From the NCBI GenBank assembly GCA_028065135.1, contig JAPTWR010000191.1:20418-37980 (forward strand): a DNA stretch of 17,563 nt, in the 5' to 3' direction. The notes below the pieces were generated by a model that saw only the letters and a list, made by a program, of their open reading frames with translations, had not been told where the DNA came from and did not search any database. Shown piece by piece: positions 15,213-17,563 of this stretch. This DNA comes from Acidithiobacillus sp. Lineage in GTDB: Bacteria > Pseudomonadota > Gammaproteobacteria > Acidithiobacillales > Acidithiobacillaceae. A program made the position numbers and the translations under genes. How positions within the stretch are numbered: position 1 is the first letter of the stretch; the number at the start of each line of letters is the position of its first letter.

Positions 15213-16515
15213 GAGACTGCCCTCCTGGACCCATATCCATCCCGGTCATGGCGCTCTTGGTAGACGCCGTATTGCCCCCTAACATACGGGCCTTGACGGA
15301 CTGGAACTGGGATTCGGAATAGAGCAGGAACTGGGCACTTTCCACTACCCGGTCACCGGCTTTGAGCCCCTTGTCGATGGCTACCCAGCCGTCGGCCTCC
15401 ACTCCGAGAGCGACCTGTACCGGCAGGAAGTGTCCTTGGCCCTCGCCCAGCATCACGTAATCTCTCTGGCCGGTACGCAGTACGGCGCTGCTGGGGACCG
15501 CCAGGGTCTCCTCGGGACTGGCCAGAACCGTGGCGTCGGCATAGGTGCCGGGGCGCAGGTTTCCCCCAGGATTGGGAAAGCTCAGTCGGGCCGTCACCGT
15601 CCGGCTTTTGGGATCGAGGGTCGGATAGAGGAAGCTCAAACGTCCTACCCAGGTCTTGCCGGGATAGGCCGGCAGATGCAGACGCACGGGGTTGCCGATC
15701 CGTACCCAGGGCAACTGATGGGAGTAGAGCGCCACATTGACCCAAACCCGGTCGAGGTTGGCTATTTCATAGAGATTCGTTTGCGGCGAGACATAACCAC
15801 CCTGGCGCGCATGGAGGGTCTCGACCACCCCGGAAGTGGGGGCTATGACCGCTACATTGCGTTCCGCTGTGCCGTGCCGGGCGAGAGCCGCGATCTGGTT
15901 TTCCGGCATGCCCAGCAGTCGCAATCTCGCCCGGGCTGCCGCCAGCAATGCCGGGCCTTCCGTCCCTCCACCCTGGCGGCGGGCAATGAGATATTCCTGC
16001 TGGGCACTATACAGTTCGGGAGAATATATCTCGGCGAGCACCTGGCCACGTTGCACGGGGTCACCCACGGCGCGGACGTTCAAGCGTGTCACCCAGCCGG
16101 AGAAACGCGGAGTGACGGAATAGACCCGGTTCTCGTCCACCGCCACGGTGCCCACGGTATGGATGGCATGCCCCATCTGCCGGTGCTGCACCGCCACAAG
16201 GCGCACCCCCAGGTTTTGCGCCAGGCGTGGATCTATGCTGAGACCGGACTCTTTTTTTGCGTTCGGGCTGGAGGCATAGACCGGGATATAGGCCATCCCC
16301 ATACTGTCCTTCATCGGGTGATCCGAATGGATTTTGGGGTCCATGGGGGCAGCCCAGTAGAGGATGTGCCGTTGCTTGGGCATACTTGCCGGATCTGCGG
16401 CGGAGTGGGCGCCGGGCACCGCGGCAGGGGTTCGCAGCCACCAGACCGCATTGGCCCCGAGACCCACACCAATGACGAGTAGGCTGATGCCGATAATCCA
16501 GTTGCGTGGCTTCAT
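15205..16515 (-). CDS. cusB: Cu(I)/Ag(I) efflux periplasmic adaptor, CusB type
   Basis: A protein of 436 residues, the membrane fusion protein joining the pump to the outer-membrane channel. An N-terminal hydrophobic anchor (about 6-26) is followed by a heavy-metal-binding stretch, YWAAPMDPKIHSDHP then SMGMAYIPVY (53-80). M58, M72 and M74 correspond to the three Met with which E. coli CusB captures metal. Then come the barrel-sandwich halves (SVTPRFSGWV near 133 and APTSGVVETL near 224) flanking an alpha-helical hairpin, a beta-barrel domain, and the membrane-proximal domain. The C-terminal tail is Met/Gly-rich and ends SHD, which may add metal-binding side chains. The start overlaps the cusC-like stop by ATGA. 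Confidence 0.94.
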   Translation of the reverse strand: MKPRNWIIGISLLVIGVGLGANAVWWLRTPAAVPGAHSAADPASMPKQRHILYWAAPMDPKIHSDHPMKDSMGMAYIPVYASSPNAKKESGLSIDPRLAQNLGVRLVAVQHRQMGHAIHTVGTVAVDENRVYSVTPRFSGWVTRLNVRAVGDPVQRGQVLAEIYSPELYSAQQEYLIARRQGGGTEGPALLAAARARLRLLGMPENQIAALARHGTAERNVAVIAPTSGVVETLHARQGGYVSPQTNLYEIANLDRVWVNVALYSHQLPWVRIGNPVRLHLPAYPGKTWVGRLSFLYPTLDPKSRTVTARLSFPNPGGNLRPGTYADATVLASPEETLAVPSSAVLRTGQRDYVMLGEGQGHFLPVQVALGVEADGWVAIDKGLKAGDRVVESAQFLLYSESQFQSVKARMLGGNTASTKSAMTGMDMGPGGQSHD

Positions 16516-17563
16516 GGTTGTATCTCTCCCTCTCCTTGGGTGGCGAGAAAATCCAGTTCTGCGGCGCTGAGGGCCAGATCGCGGCGGTATTGCAGGCGGG
16601 TCAGGGCGTAGTCCAGCACGTCCTTCTGGGTGCGCAACACCGCATCCAGTCCGGCGCGTCCCGCCGAGTAGGCGGCGAGCGTTGCGGAAAAGGCATTCCG
16701 TGCGGTGGGCAGCAGTTGTCGATCCATGCGCTGCAACTGGATTTTGTAGGATTCATAGCGGGCAAAGGCGGCACGCGCCTGCTGGGCCAGGGCCAGGTGT
16801 TGATCGTCGTAGCGATATTGCGCCTGCTGGGCCTTGGCCTGGGCGGCGGCAACGTCCTGGTCCTGGCGATCCCCCGGGAATAGCGGCAGGCTCAGGTTAA
16901 CCCCCGCTGACAGCCAGTTGGGGCTGCCGGGGTGGAAATCCTGGCCATAACCGACGCTGACGGTGACGTCCGGCCAATAGCTGGTTTTGGCTACCTGCAC
17001 GCCCAGTTGCGCGGCACGGGTTTGCGCCTGGGCGGCGCGCAGGAGGGGCTGACCGGAAAGCCGGACTTCCATTTCGGCAAGAGTGGGGGGTGGCGGCAGA
17101 TTCGGCCATTGCTTTTCTATGGACGGCGGTTCCGGCAGGTTTAGAATCTGGGCGATTTGCGCCAGATCGCTTGCCTGCTCTGCCTGCAATCTGGTGATGT
17201 CATTGGCCAAACTGTCGCGCGCCAGTTGGGCACGGAGTACCTCGGCCTGTGTCCCTTGTGCGGACCGGTAGAGCGCCAGTGCCGCTTGCACACTCGCGGC
17301 CTCCAACTGTTCCTGGTGCCGGACCGTGGCCATGGCATTTTCGGTATAGAGGGCTTGCAGCCAGGCACGGCGCAGCAACAACACCAACTCGGCGGACTGG
17401 CCGCGCAGGGTATCGACGACCGCCTGGGCCTCCACTCCCGCCCGTTGTCCTTCCAGCCCCAGTTTGCCAAAGGAGGGAAAGGTCTGACTCAGGCCCACGC
17501 TCAGCATGCTCATCTGCTGCTGATTCATGGAGAAGCTGTTGAGGGGCAGGTTCGCGGCACCGA
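16512..17563 (-). CDS. Outer-membrane efflux channel, CusC/CzcC type (N-terminus outside window)
   Basis: An open frame of 350 codons running past the right edge; ATG codons inside it (for example at 17528) are not the start. The visible N-terminal stretch, NLPLNSFSMNQQQMSMLSVGLSQTFP, is characteristic of outer-membrane factors of heavy-metal RND systems. Two long helical repeats follow (about 17450-17150 and 16900-16560), each rich in Ala, Gln, Leu and Arg, separated by beta-strand regions such as DVTVSVGYGQDF and SAGVNLSLPLF. This is the TolC-fold pattern. The signal peptide or lipidation site, the operon promoter and any regulator (CusR/S or CueR type) lie outside. It is the first visible gene of the copper operon and overlaps cusB by ATGA. 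Confidence 0.9.
   Translation of the reverse strand, partial: GAANLPLNSFSMNQQQMSMLSVGLSQTFPSFGKLGLEGQRAGVEAQAVVDTLRGQSAELVLLLRRAWLQALYTENAMATVRHQEQLEAASVQAALALYRSAQGTQAEVLRAQLARDSLANDITRLQAEQASDLAQIAQILNLPEPPSIEKQWPNLPPPPTLAEMEVRLSGQPLLRAAQAQTRAAQLGVQVAKTSYWPDVTVSVGYGQDFHPGSPNWLSAGVNLSLPLFPGDRQDQDVAAAQAKAQQAQYRYDDQHLALAQQARAAFARYESYKIQLQRMDRQLLPTARNAFSATLAAYSAGRAGLDAVLRTQKDVLDYALTRLQYRRDLALSAAELDFLATQGEGEIQP

Noticed and set aside
15430..16482. A 350-codon plus-strand frame opposite cusB
   Set aside because: Shadow of cusB; the composition is Gly/Arg/His-rich with no family features.

Overview
The window reads as a chromosomal segment of an acidophilic, metal-exposed proteobacterium. A member of Acidithiobacillus is my best guess, inferred from the moderately high GC, the type IV pilus and biosynthetic gene content, and a complete Cu(I)/Ag(I) efflux set; no 16S or other diagnostic marker is present. 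Coding density is very high and there is no gene-free stretch over 300 bases. The longest gaps are 225 bp (3303-3527), about 130 bp (6533-6663 and 11495-11624), 126 bp (11976-12101, which may hold a tiny gene) and 117 bp (9966-10082). I saw no tRNA, rRNA, CRISPR array, insertion sequence, attachment site or replication origin. Layout: (1) 1-3302, minus strand: the type IV pilus assembly operon pilM-pilN-pilO-pilP-pilQ. The first four genes are joined by ATGA stop/start overlaps and pilQ runs off the left edge. Together they form the bridge from the cytoplasmic ring (PilM) through the inner-membrane pair PilN/PilO and the lipoprotein PilP to the outer-membrane secretin PilQ. (2) 3528-6532, plus strand: tadA (tRNA wobble adenosine deaminase), a YjbQ-family gene, an unrecognised 141-residue protein and a short MutS2-like ATPase. 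The first three overlap one another and the fourth follows after 62 bp. (3) 6664-11494, plus strand: ilvB-ilvH-ilvC (branched-chain amino acid synthesis) followed by psd and pssA (phosphatidylethanolamine synthesis), an order familiar from beta- and gammaproteobacteria. (4) 17563-11625, minus strand: a copper/silver export operon in the order cusC-like (cut by the right edge), cusB, cusA, a possible 34-codon ORF, and a cusF-like periplasmic metallochaperone. It converges on pssA. I do not see a wholly unknown multi-gene system. The points most worth checking are in the copper operon: the CusF-like protein has Met where the usual Cu(I)-binding His sits, CusA keeps its three-Met site but lacks two lysines that matter in E. 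coli CusA, and a small well-initiated ORF lies between cusA and cusF. Outside it, the MutS2-like protein ends right after its ATPase domain and has no Smr nuclease region.
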